In this document: piece by piece, positions 1-5,633 of the stretch
How positions within the stretch are numbered: position 1 is the stretch's first letter
How the letters are laid out: the number at the start of each line of letters is the position of its first letter
DNA from: SIG607 sp045537575
GTDB lineage: Bacteria; Bacillota; Clostridia; Oscillospirales; Acutalibacteraceae
Direction: 5' to 3'
Assembly: GCA_045537575.1 (NCBI GenBank)
Contig: JAZSPU010000019.1
Span: 1-13,248, forward strand
DNA length: 13,248 bases
Translations under genes and position numbers: made by a program
The notes under the pieces: model-generated
What the model was told of the DNA's origin: nothing
Seen by the model: the letters and a program-made list of their open reading frames with translations, nothing else
The model's database searches: none

Positions 1-51
1 CAATCAAAACCTATTGTCAAGAACTTTTTTTATCTTTTTTTAAGTTTTTTT
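1..51 (-). promoter_or_regulatory. Strong leftward promoter, downstream copy of a tandem pair (cut by window edge)
   Basis: On the minus strand a perfect -35 TTGACA lies at 15-20. Upstream of it are three A-tracts of seven bases at 25-31, 35-41 and 45-51, phased at 10 bp, which is the layout of an UP element or a curved-DNA activator region. Only 14 nt of the spacer are inside the window, so the -10 would fall just outside. The arrangement copies the complete promoter at 90-149. The transcribed gene lies left of the window and is inferred to be an rRNA or tRNA operon. Confidence 0.55.
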
Positions 52-89
52 CGCGGTATTTTTTACTGCCGTTTTGCGACAGCCATATT

Positions 90-149
90 GTTATACTACA
101 TTTATCCCCTCTTGTCAACACTTTTTTTGAATTTTTTTGAAACTTTTTT
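90..149 (-). promoter_or_regulatory. Strong leftward promoter with phased A-tracts (rRNA-operon type)
   Basis: Reading the minus strand, -35 TTGACA (113-118) and -10 TATAAC (90-95) are separated by exactly 17 bp. Directly upstream are A-tracts at 122-128, 132-138 and 144-149, spaced 10-11 bp, resembling an UP element. Transcription would begin near 83 and run out of the window to the left, through the second copy at 1-51. No open reading frame follows within the window. Tandem promoters with UP-like A-tracts are typical of stable-RNA operons. That the target is rRNA or tRNA is an inference. Confidence 0.7.
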
Positions 150-168
150 CGGTACTACCATATATAGT

Positions 169-194
169 AGTAGCGCCCCTTACGGAACGCTACT
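169..194 (-). terminator. Hairpin after the sugar kinase gene, possible weak terminator
   Basis: On the minus strand, seven Watson-Crick pairs (188-194 with 169-175) are continued by two G-U and two G-C pairs that close a GUAA tetraloop (180-183), giving an 11-bp stem. It begins 6 nt after the kinase stop codon. No U-run follows; the next bases are ACTACTATATA. It may be a 3' stabilising or rho-dependent structure rather than an intrinsic terminator. Confidence 0.4.
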
Positions 195-200
195 TTGAAG

Positions 201-1286
201 TTAACAATAGGATAAAAGTATGTTTTTAAGTTCTTCTTCCTTCTCAAGCATTTGTCTGACCAGTTCAAACTGTGTAGGGCAACGAACAAGGTTATGCTCG
301 GGATATGCAGTTTTAAAGTAGGTGCTGCCTTCAAGATAGTCGGTAAGGAAACGCATACCGCATTCAAAGGTCATAAGCACTGAGCCTGTGTAGAGAGAAA
401 GTACCTCTTCTTTAGAGAAGGCATCTTTACATTCACCAAGGAAGCCTTCTGCATACATTTTAAAGAGAGGGGTTTCAAATTTAACCTTTGCAATATCAGG
501 CTCGTCTTCGGCAGCATAGGTTGCGCCGCTTCTAATACTGTCACCGAAGTCATAAGCAGAAAGACCGGGCATTACTGTATCAAGGTCAATTACAGCAAGA
601 GGCTCACCGTTGGCGCGGTTAAGCATTACATTATTAATCTTTGTATCGTTATGAGTAACCCTTAAAGGAAGCTCACCGCTTTCAAGCTTATCGGTAAGAA
701 GTGAGCAAAGCTTTTTATGTTCGCGAACAAAAAGGATTTCCTCTCTGGCGGTTTTAGCAAGACCGTATGCATCAGCCTCATAAGCCTTCATAAAGTTATT
801 AAAGCGGTTAGGTGTATTATGGAAATTAGGAATAACCTCAACAAGCTTTTCTGCAGGGAAGTCGGAAAGCTGTCTCTGGAACATACCGAAGGCTTTACCT
901 GCTGCGCGGAAAAGTTCGGGAGTTTCAGCTGTCTGCATTGTGATAGCATTATCTATATATATGTAGCAACGCCAGAAACCGTCATCCACGCGAACGTAAT
1001 GCTGACCATCTTTGGTATCCACAACGGTAAGACATTCTCTAAGGGGATCGCCGCCCGCCTGAGCTACCTGCTGACGAATGTGAGCAGTCACAAGTATAAT
1101 GTTATTCATAAGACCGTCAACGTCCTTAAAAATACCGCTGTTCACTTTCTGTAAAATGTACTTTCTTGCGCGTGAGGTTTCAACAAAAAAAGTATCATTG
1201 ATATGACCGCATCCAAAAGGAACGGCTATCATCGGTTCTCCATCAAGAGCAAAAAGCTTTGCAACGTCTTCTGCACGATATCCCAT
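201..1286 (-). CDS. NahK-like aminoglycoside-phosphotransferase-fold sugar kinase
   Basis: A 361-residue cytoplasmic protein of the APH/choline-kinase fold, most like N-acetylhexosamine 1-kinases (NahK). NahK phosphorylates GlcNAc/GalNAc at C1 using ATP in lacto-N-biose and mucin-sugar salvage. The N-terminal segment FGCGHINDTF (about residues 24-33) fits the nucleotide-binding loop. The catalytic motif is HNDTKINN (212-219), with D214 as the likely base and N219 as a Mg ligand. The metal-binding motif is VIDLDTVMPG, with D234 and D236. As I recall it, the pairing of HNDTK with IDLDTVMPG is characteristic of NahK rather than antibiotic kinases. The ATG follows GGAGG at 1294-1298 with good spacing. 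The gene diverges from an AraC regulator that may control it. The substrate is inferred; another hexose or an amino alcohol is possible. None of the usual partners (GH112 phosphorylase, GalT) is present in the window. Confidence 0.8.
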   Translation of the reverse strand: MGYRAEDVAKLFALDGEPMIAVPFGCGHINDTFFVETSRARKYILQKVNSGIFKDVDGLMNNIILVTAHIRQQVAQAGGDPLRECLTVVDTKDGQHYVRVDDGFWRCYIYIDNAITMQTAETPELFRAAGKAFGMFQRQLSDFPAEKLVEVIPNFHNTPNRFNNFMKAYEADAYGLAKTAREEILFVREHKKLCSLLTDKLESGELPLRVTHNDTKINNVMLNRANGEPLAVIDLDTVMPGLSAYDFGDSIRSGATYAAEDEPDIAKVKFETPLFKMYAEGFLGECKDAFSKEEVLSLYTGSVLMTFECGMRFLTDYLEGSTYFKTAYPEHNLVRCPTQFELVRQMLEKEEELKNILLSYC

Positions 1287-1335
1287 AATTATTCCTCCAT
1301 TTATCTTTTTGGGTTGATTTTTTTGAAGTATTTGT

Positions 1336-1344
1336 ATTATATCA
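1336..1344 (-). promoter_or_regulatory. Extended -10 promoter of the sugar kinase gene
   Basis: On the minus strand a consensus TATAAT (1336-1341) is preceded by TG one base upstream (1343-1344), an extended -10. No good -35 is seen 17 bp away, as expected if the gene depends on an activator. It lies about 50 bp upstream of the kinase start and back-to-back with the promoter of the regulator gene. Confidence 0.55.
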
Positions 1345-1394
1345 TAAATTTTTTAAAAATATTTGCATTTTTGGTCGCATTTTTTTCATTTATG

Positions 1395-1403
1395 TGTTAC
1401 AAT
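1395..1403 (+). promoter_or_regulatory. Extended -10 promoter of the AraC-family gene
   Basis: The sequence TGT followed by TACAAT (-10 at 1398-1403) forms an extended -10 element 28 bp before the start codon. The -35 region is weak. Upstream are two direct copies of GCATTTTT, at 1365-1372 and 1377-1384, between the two divergent promoters. They are a possible but unproven regulator contact site. Confidence 0.5.
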
Positions 1404-1430
1404 ATATAAAAAAGAGTCAGGAGATGCTTT

Positions 1431-2318
1431 ATGAACTATAAAGGAACCGTTATAAACAACGAACTCACCATTGATAAAGTATATACCATTCATTATTTTG
1501 AGTATGCCATAGACTTTGACTTTCCGGGAGAAATACATGACTTCTGGGAGGCGGTATATGTTGATGCGGGGGAAGTTACAGTAACAGCAGGTACCGAAAA
1601 ACACGTTATGCGTCAGGGGGATTTCTTTTTACACCGTCCCCTTGAATTTCATGCCATTTCCTGTTCTGGCGGAACCGCCAATGCTATAGTATTCTCATTT
1701 TCCTGCGACTGTGAAAAGTTATTTTCGGCAGCAGGAAAAATAATAAAATGCACAAATAAGGAAAAGGTTATTTTATCCGAAATTTTAGATGAAGGTAAAA
1801 ATGCATTCAGAGACCCCCTCAATGATGTATATTTAAAAAAGCTGCACAATAAAAAAAGCGCCCCCTTCGGTTCGGCGCAAAGCATTAAAAATCTTATGGA
1901 GTTATTATTTATAGGTATAATCAGAGGACAATCGGATCAGCACAAAACCCTCCCCTACTCAAATGAGGATTTACAGATACGTGAGATATGCGACTTCATA
2001 GACAACCATCTCGCAGAGCCCTTAAAATTTGAAGATTTGTGCAAAGAGTTTTCAATGGGAAAAACTGCACTTAAAAAGCTCTTCCGTGAGCATTTAGGTT
2101 GCGGCGCTATGGAGTATTACAACACTAAAAGAATCAGCGAAGCAAAGAAAATGTTGCGCGAAAAAAAATACAGCGTAACCGAAATATCGGATACACTGCA
2201 GTTTTCTACTATACATTACTTCTGTAGAAAATTTAAACAAGCCACAAACATGAGTCCGCTTGAATATCAGCGCTCTGTTAGCAGCTTGGTGAAAAACTTC
2301 TTCGAAAGTGAAAAATAG
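1431..2318 (+). CDS. AraC/XylS-family transcriptional regulator with N-terminal cupin
   Basis: A 295-residue cytoplasmic DNA-binding regulator. Residues about 15-100 form a cupin-like sensor domain (DFWEAVYVDAGEVTV, MRQGDFFLHRP, then EFH), the usual ligand-binding part of AraC-type sugar regulators. Residues about 185-285 hold the two helix-turn-helix motifs. They read EPLKFEDLCKEFSMGKTALKKLF followed by SVTEISDTLQFSTIHYFCRKFK and the closing MSPLEYQ signature of the family. AGGAG sits 7 nt before the ATG. It is divergent from the NahK-like kinase, with 144 bp between the starts, so control of that gene and of itself is likely. Control of the nearby binding-protein genes is possible but shown by nothing here. 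Its ligand cannot be read from the sequence. Its stop lies only 6 nt from the stop of the convergent small peptide gene. Confidence 0.93.
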   Translation: MNYKGTVINNELTIDKVYTIHYFEYAIDFDFPGEIHDFWEAVYVDAGEVTVTAGTEKHVMRQGDFFLHRPLEFHAISCSGGTANAIVFSFSCDCEKLFSAAGKIIKCTNKEKVILSEILDEGKNAFRDPLNDVYLKKLHNKKSAPFGSAQSIKNLMELLFIGIIRGQSDQHKTLPYSNEDLQIREICDFIDNHLAEPLKFEDLCKEFSMGKTALKKLFREHLGCGAMEYYNTKRISEAKKMLREKKYSVTEISDTLQFSTIHYFCRKFKQATNMSPLEYQRSVSSLVKNFFESEK

Positions 2319-2324
2319 GCGCAA

Positions 2325-2465
2325 TTAATTAAAGAGATCGCCTAAACCTCCGTTGATTGATAAACGGCTATCATCTATACCCCTGTCTAATGTTAAATCA
2401 TTGGTTGTATCCTCTACAACAAGAGATACAATATTAAGCTCGGGACGAGTATATTCTTTCTTCAT
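2325..2465 (-). CDS. Small 46-residue peptide of unknown function
   Basis: A short gene starting MKKEYTRPELNIVSLVVEDT and ending in a glycine-containing tail (NGGLGDLFN). The reading frame is open further upstream, to 2537. The ATG at 2465 is preferred because GGAGG stands 8 nt before it and a well-formed promoter ends near 2509, inside the longer frame. The peptide is acidic overall, has no cysteine, and has no signal peptide or membrane segment. An opening of the form MKKxYxxPEL followed by a hydrophobic strand and a low-complexity tail recurs, as I recall, in many small Clostridia and Bacteroidales proteins without known role, some suspected to be modified-peptide precursors. No modifying enzyme or exporter is nearby. 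It converges on the AraC gene, and no terminator follows it. Confidence 0.65.
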   Translation of the reverse strand: MKKEYTRPELNIVSLVVEDTTNDLTLDRGIDDSRLSINGGLGDLFN

Positions 2466-2508
2466 TATAAATACCTCCAAAAGAGACAAAACTACTAAGT
2501 ACATTAAT

Positions 2509-2537
2509 ACTATAACACAAAGCAATCGAAAACGCAA
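2509..2537 (-). promoter_or_regulatory. Promoter of the small peptide gene
   Basis: On the minus strand, -35 TTGCGT (2532-2537) and -10 TATAGT (2509-2514) are 17 bp apart, giving a leader of about 37 nt before the GGAGG and ATG. This promoter, rather than ORF length, is the main reason to accept the short gene. Confidence 0.65.
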
Positions 2538-2587
2538 TAGTTTTTTGCAAAAAAATTAAAAATTTTTTCCCAAGCACAAAAAAACTT

Positions 2588-2632
2588 AAAAATTTCTAAA
2601 AACAGGAAGCACTCCTGAGTGCTTCCTGTTTT
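2588..2632 (-). terminator. Intrinsic terminator of the first binding-protein gene
   Basis: A perfect 15-bp stem (2599-2613 with 2618-2632) with a 4-nt loop starts 16 bp after the stop codon. On the minus strand the stem ends in a run of T that continues T-rich. The stem is symmetric, with A4 and T4 at its ends, so it may also stop rightward transcripts that read through from the AraC gene. Confidence 0.85.
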
Positions 2633-2648
2633 GATTACAACTCAACAA

Positions 2649-3998
2649 TTACTGTTCTGCAATAACATCTTGAACAATCTTGTTTGCTGAATCCACGTAA
2701 GATTCACACATATTATATGCTTTTTCAAGATTAACGGAAATCTGAGCAGAAGTTCCGTTAATAAGTTCTCTTACCATAGAAAATGAGCTACCGGTAGGCT
2801 CAGTCACTCTAACAACACCTATGGTCACGAAGATTCTTTCAGGATCCTGCTTTTCACGAAGCTCTAAGTACATTTTCTTAGCTTCTTCGTTCTTGAAGAT
2901 CTGATTTACGTCATAGTGGTCTTCATTAAGGAAGTAACGTAAGAAGTAAGCGGCACCCTTGGGGTTCTTTGAGCCCTTGCTGATACCGTATGCACGGATA
3001 TGTGCAGTATAGGGATAATCGGCATCATCCTTATTAATTTTGGGAAGAGGAGCAAAGCCTAAATCATCAATGTCCATAGTGTAGAACCAACCGGGGCTCT
3101 TTCTAAGACCGTAAGCACCACAGATCTCGAGAGCGATAGCGCCCTTAGCAATGTCGTCATCGTGGTTTTCAATAATTTTTGCAAGACCTGCATCCTGAGC
3201 GCGCATCATATATTCGATAGCAGCCTTGGTTTTTTCTTCCTTAAGTCCTGTTACGAACTTGTCGGTTTTTGTATCCCAACGAACCTGAGCGCCACCGTAA
3301 GCGCCAAGCCAGTCTTCAAAGGTGATGGAGGCACCGGGACGGGTAAAGCCGCAAGCACCCTTAATCTGCTCCATAAGGGTCCACATAGAATCAACGTTCC
3401 AGTTATTTTGCTCCATAAGCTCATGAGGAGTAGTAATACCGTTTTCTTCCAGAATAGTTTTGTTATAGTAGGTCATAGCGCCAACTATATCCCAAGAAGA
3501 CTTAACGCTGTTTACAAGATAAGGGTAATCACCAATAGTAAATCTTTCAACAATACCCTGATTCCAGAAAGGATCCTTTACGTCCATACCGGTAGTCTCA
3601 ACCTCTAAGGGCATAAGAATATTAAGGGTTTTGGGGAAGGAACCGTTTTCAACAATAACATCGGGAGCCTGATCAGAAGCGATAAGAGAGGTTACTTTTT
3701 GTATGTAGTCGGACTCATTAACAGCAACAAGCTCAGCCTTCATACCTGTAGCCTCTTCAAAGCCCTGAAGGCAGATAGCGGTATCGGTAGCTGTATGGTC
3801 GATCCAAGTAGCGAACTGTACGGTTGTGCCACGAAGCTCACTGGGTACGTCAAGGAAGAAATCTTCTTCATTAGTTGCATTGGTATTTGAGCTTCCGTCA
3901 ACCTTTCCGCCGCCGTCTTTATCGCCGCAGCCTGCAAGACAGGCAACAGACAAAAGCATTGCAACGCAGAGTAAAAGCGTAATTATCTTTTTTAACAT
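2649..3998 (-). CDS. Sugar ABC transporter substrate-binding lipoprotein, copy 1
   Basis: A 449-residue extracellular solute-binding protein (family 1, periplasmic-binding-protein type II fold) that would capture a sugar or oligosaccharide at the cell surface. It starts with a lipoprotein signal, MLKKIITLLLCVAMLLS, and a lipobox LAGC with the lipidated cysteine at 24. A Gly/Ser/Asn-rich linker leads to FFLDVPSELRGTTVQF. The pattern SLIASDQAPDVIVENG (about residue 110) fits the family's first lobe. An upstream in-frame ATG at 4016 is rejected because AGGAG at about 4006-4010 serves the ATG at 3998 with 7-nt spacing. It has its own promoter and terminator. Copies 2 and 3 follow immediately upstream, and no permease or ATPase gene is nearby. 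The substrate is unknown. Confidence 0.93.
   Translation of the reverse strand: MLKKIITLLLCVAMLLSVACLAGCGDKDGGGKVDGSSNTNATNEEDFFLDVPSELRGTTVQFATWIDHTATDTAICLQGFEEATGMKAELVAVNESDYIQKVTSLIASDQAPDVIVENGSFPKTLNILMPLEVETTGMDVKDPFWNQGIVERFTIGDYPYLVNSVKSSWDIVGAMTYYNKTILEENGITTPHELMEQNNWNVDSMWTLMEQIKGACGFTRPGASITFEDWLGAYGGAQVRWDTKTDKFVTGLKEEKTKAAIEYMMRAQDAGLAKIIENHDDDIAKGAIALEICGAYGLRKSPGWFYTMDIDDLGFAPLPKINKDDADYPYTAHIRAYGISKGSKNPKGAAYFLRYFLNEDHYDVNQIFKNEEAKKMYLELREKQDPERIFVTIGVVRVTEPTGSSFSMVRELINGTSAQISVNLEKAYNMCESYVDSANKIVQDVIAEQ
2876..2966 (-). repeat. Near-identical DNA block shared by binding-protein copies 1 and 2
   Basis: Positions 2876-2966 match 4338-4428 with only two mismatches in 91 bp (2925 and 2950). 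They encode the shared segment around LRYFLNEDHYDVNQIFKNEE. Other parts of the same two genes differ clearly at DNA level, so this block marks recent duplication, gene conversion or very strong constraint. Shorter near-identical stretches occur around 3135-3175 with 4595-4635 and around 3365-3410 with 4825-4870. Confidence 0.9.
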
Positions 3999-4025
3999 AA
4001 AAATGCTCCTTTTCAATTTTTCTTT

Positions 4026-4054
4026 ATTGTACCATTTCCTTATAACAAAGTCAA
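4026..4054 (-). promoter_or_regulatory. Promoter of binding-protein copy 1
   Basis: On the minus strand, -35 TTGACT (4049-4054) and -10 TACAAT (4026-4031) are separated by 17 bp, 28 bp upstream of the ATG. The -35 overlaps the T-tract of the terminator of copy 2, so the gene is set up as an independent transcription unit. Confidence 0.75.
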
Positions 4055-4095
4055 GAAAAAATAAAACGGAAAATGACTAGGCATTTTCCGTTTTA
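4052..4095 (-). terminator. Intrinsic terminator of binding-protein copy 2
   Basis: A 14-bp stem (4062-4075 with 4082-4095) with a 6-nt loop is followed on the minus strand by TTTTATTTTTTC. It starts 16 bp after the stop codon of copy 2. It runs directly into the promoter of copy 1. Confidence 0.88.
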
Positions 4096-4110
4096 ATTTA
4101 TAAATTATGA

Positions 4111-5454
4111 TTACTGTTCATCAATAACGTCTTGAACGAGTTTGTTAGCAGCTTCTACAGCAGATTCGCAACTGTTGTAGGTCTTTTCAAGGTTAACAGC
4201 AACCTGAGCAGCTGTACCGTTAAGAAGATCTCTAACCATAGTAAGAGAAGAATAGGAGGGGTCGGTAACACGACCGATACCCATTGTCATACTAATCTTG
4301 TTAAGTTCCTGATTTTCGCGGAGATGATAGTACATATTCTTAGCTTCTTCGTTCTTGAAGATCTGATTTACGTCATAGTGGTCTTCGTTAAGGAAGTAAC
4401 GTAAGAAGTAACCGGCACCCTTGGGGTTGCCTGCGCCCTTACATACACCGTAAGCACGGGTAGAAGAAGTGTAAGGATAGTTAGCATCGTCTTTATTGAC
4501 CTTGGGAAGAACTTCAAAGCCTAAGTCATCAACGTCCATGGTGTAGAACCAACCGGGGCTCTTTCTAAGTCCGTATGCACCGCAAATCTGGAGAGCGATA
4601 GCGCCCTTAGCAATGTCGTCATCGTGGTTATCGATACCTCTTGCAAGACCTGCATCCTGTGCACGCATTAAATAGTCAAGAGCTTTCTTGGTTTCTTCAG
4701 ACTTAATAGTAGTCTTGAAGGTGTCGGTTTCAACATCCCACTGCATCTGTCCGCCACCGTACATATTGAGCCAAATGTCAACAACGATGGAGGTTCCGGG
4801 ACGGGAGAAACCACAAGCGCCCTTAATCTGTTCCATAAGGGTCCACATAGAATCAACGTTCCAGTTGTCCTGTGCTTTAAGTTCGTTAGGAGTGGTGATA
4901 CCGTTTTCTTCAAGGATGGTTCTGTTGAAGTAGGTCATACCGCCTACCATGTCCCAAGAAGATTTAACACCGTTTACGAGATAAGAGTAGTCACCAACAG
5001 TAAATCTCTTAACAGTGTTCTGATTCCAGAAGGGATCGGTTACGTCAACACAGTTAGTCTCTACATCAAGGGGCTGAAGAAGGTTAAGGGTTTTGGGGAA
5101 GTCACCGTTTTCAACAACTACGTCGGGAGACTGGTCAGAAGCAATAAGAGAAGTCATCTTTTGTACGTAGTCGGTCTGGTTAACCTGAACGAGTTCAGCC
5201 TTTATACCGGTAGTCTCTTCAAAACCTGCAAGACAGATAGCAGTATCGGTCTTGGTGTGGTCAATCCAAGTAGCAAACTGAACGGTTGTACCGCGAAGCT
5301 CAGAGGGCATATCAAGGAAGAAATCTTCTTCATTTACTGCACCGGGATTACTGGCGGGGTTTTTCTTGTTGTTACCCTTATCACAGCCTGCAAGTGCGCA
5401 CATAGAAAGAAGCATTGCAACTGCGAGCAAAAGGGTTATTATTCTTTTTGTCAT
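4111..5454 (-). CDS. Sugar ABC transporter substrate-binding lipoprotein, copy 2
   Basis: A 447-residue extracellular solute-binding lipoprotein, the closest paralogue of copy 1. The signal MTKRIITLLLAVAMLLS ends in lipobox LAGC with cysteine 24, then an Asn/Pro linker and FFLDMPSELRGTTVQF. Shared landmarks include ASDQSPDVVVENGDFPKTLN, IKGACGFSRPG, HDDDIAKGAIALQICGAYG and LRKSPGWFYTMD. The two proteins are clearly closer to each other than either is to copy 3. Differences cluster in stretches such as the segment after IKGACGF, where copy 1 has FEDWLGAYGGAQVRW and this copy has VDIWLNMYGGGQMQW, which may reflect ligand choice. AGGAG precedes the ATG by 9 nt, and an overlapping upstream ATG meets a stop after two codons. 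It is a single-gene unit with its own promoter and terminator. The substrate is unknown. Confidence 0.93.
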   Translation of the reverse strand: MTKRIITLLLAVAMLLSMCALAGCDKGNNKKNPASNPGAVNEEDFFLDMPSELRGTTVQFATWIDHTKTDTAICLAGFEETTGIKAELVQVNQTDYVQKMTSLIASDQSPDVVVENGDFPKTLNLLQPLDVETNCVDVTDPFWNQNTVKRFTVGDYSYLVNGVKSSWDMVGGMTYFNRTILEENGITTPNELKAQDNWNVDSMWTLMEQIKGACGFSRPGTSIVVDIWLNMYGGGQMQWDVETDTFKTTIKSEETKKALDYLMRAQDAGLARGIDNHDDDIAKGAIALQICGAYGLRKSPGWFYTMDVDDLGFEVLPKVNKDDANYPYTSSTRAYGVCKGAGNPKGAGYFLRYFLNEDHYDVNQIFKNEEAKNMYYHLRENQELNKISMTMGIGRVTDPSYSSLTMVRDLLNGTAAQVAVNLEKTYNSCESAVEAANKLVQDVIDEQ

Positions 5455-5490
5455 AGCATTTTTCTCCTTTATAAAATTTTTGCTATACTA

Positions 5491-5518
5491 ATTATAATCG
5501 TTTTTGAAAATTTTGCAA
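5491..5518 (-). promoter_or_regulatory. Promoter of binding-protein copy 2
   Basis: On the minus strand, -35 TTGCAA (5513-5518) and a consensus -10 TATAAT (5491-5496) are separated by 16 bp, with the start codon about 37 bp further on. Confidence 0.65.
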
Positions 5519-5548
5519 TAGGAAAATGCAAATATCTTTAAATTTTAT

Positions 5549-5594
5549 AAAAAAGACCACCAAATTCTGTGAAAAACGCACAAAACCGATGGTC
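5549..5594 (-). terminator. Probable terminator of binding-protein copy 3
   Basis: On the minus strand GACCATCGG (5586-5594) pairs with TTGGTGGTC (5555-5563), using G-U pairs at three positions. The interior holds a small second stem (TGTG with CACA). TTTTTT follows at 5554-5549. The long loop makes it less certain than the other terminators here, but the position and the T-run fit. Confidence 0.6.
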
Positions 5595-5633
5595 GAATTA
5601 TTAACACTTGCACTAAATATTGGCTTATTTTTC

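Noticed and set aside
21..51. T-runs read as rightward terminators
   Set aside because: No GC-rich stem precedes them on the plus strand. Their regular 10-bp phasing and the TTGACA boxes on the minus strand explain them better as promoter-upstream A-tracts.
153..172. Alternative hairpin TACTAC with GTAGTA
   Set aside because: It shares bases with the stronger stem at 169-194 and is followed by A-tracts on the minus strand. It is probably a by-product of AT-rich repeats, and an attenuator is not supported.
155..367. Leftward open frame of 70 codons ending at 155
   Set aside because: It overlaps the kinase gene in another frame, has no ribosome binding site at a useful distance, and shows no family features.
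717..1154. Rightward open frame of 145 codons
   Set aside because: It lies wholly inside the kinase gene on the opposite strand, with an unnatural residue composition. It is an antisense shadow.
3162..3608. Rightward open frame of 148 codons
   Set aside because: It is antisense to binding-protein copy 1. The coding strand has a recognisable family, signal peptide and ribosome binding site.
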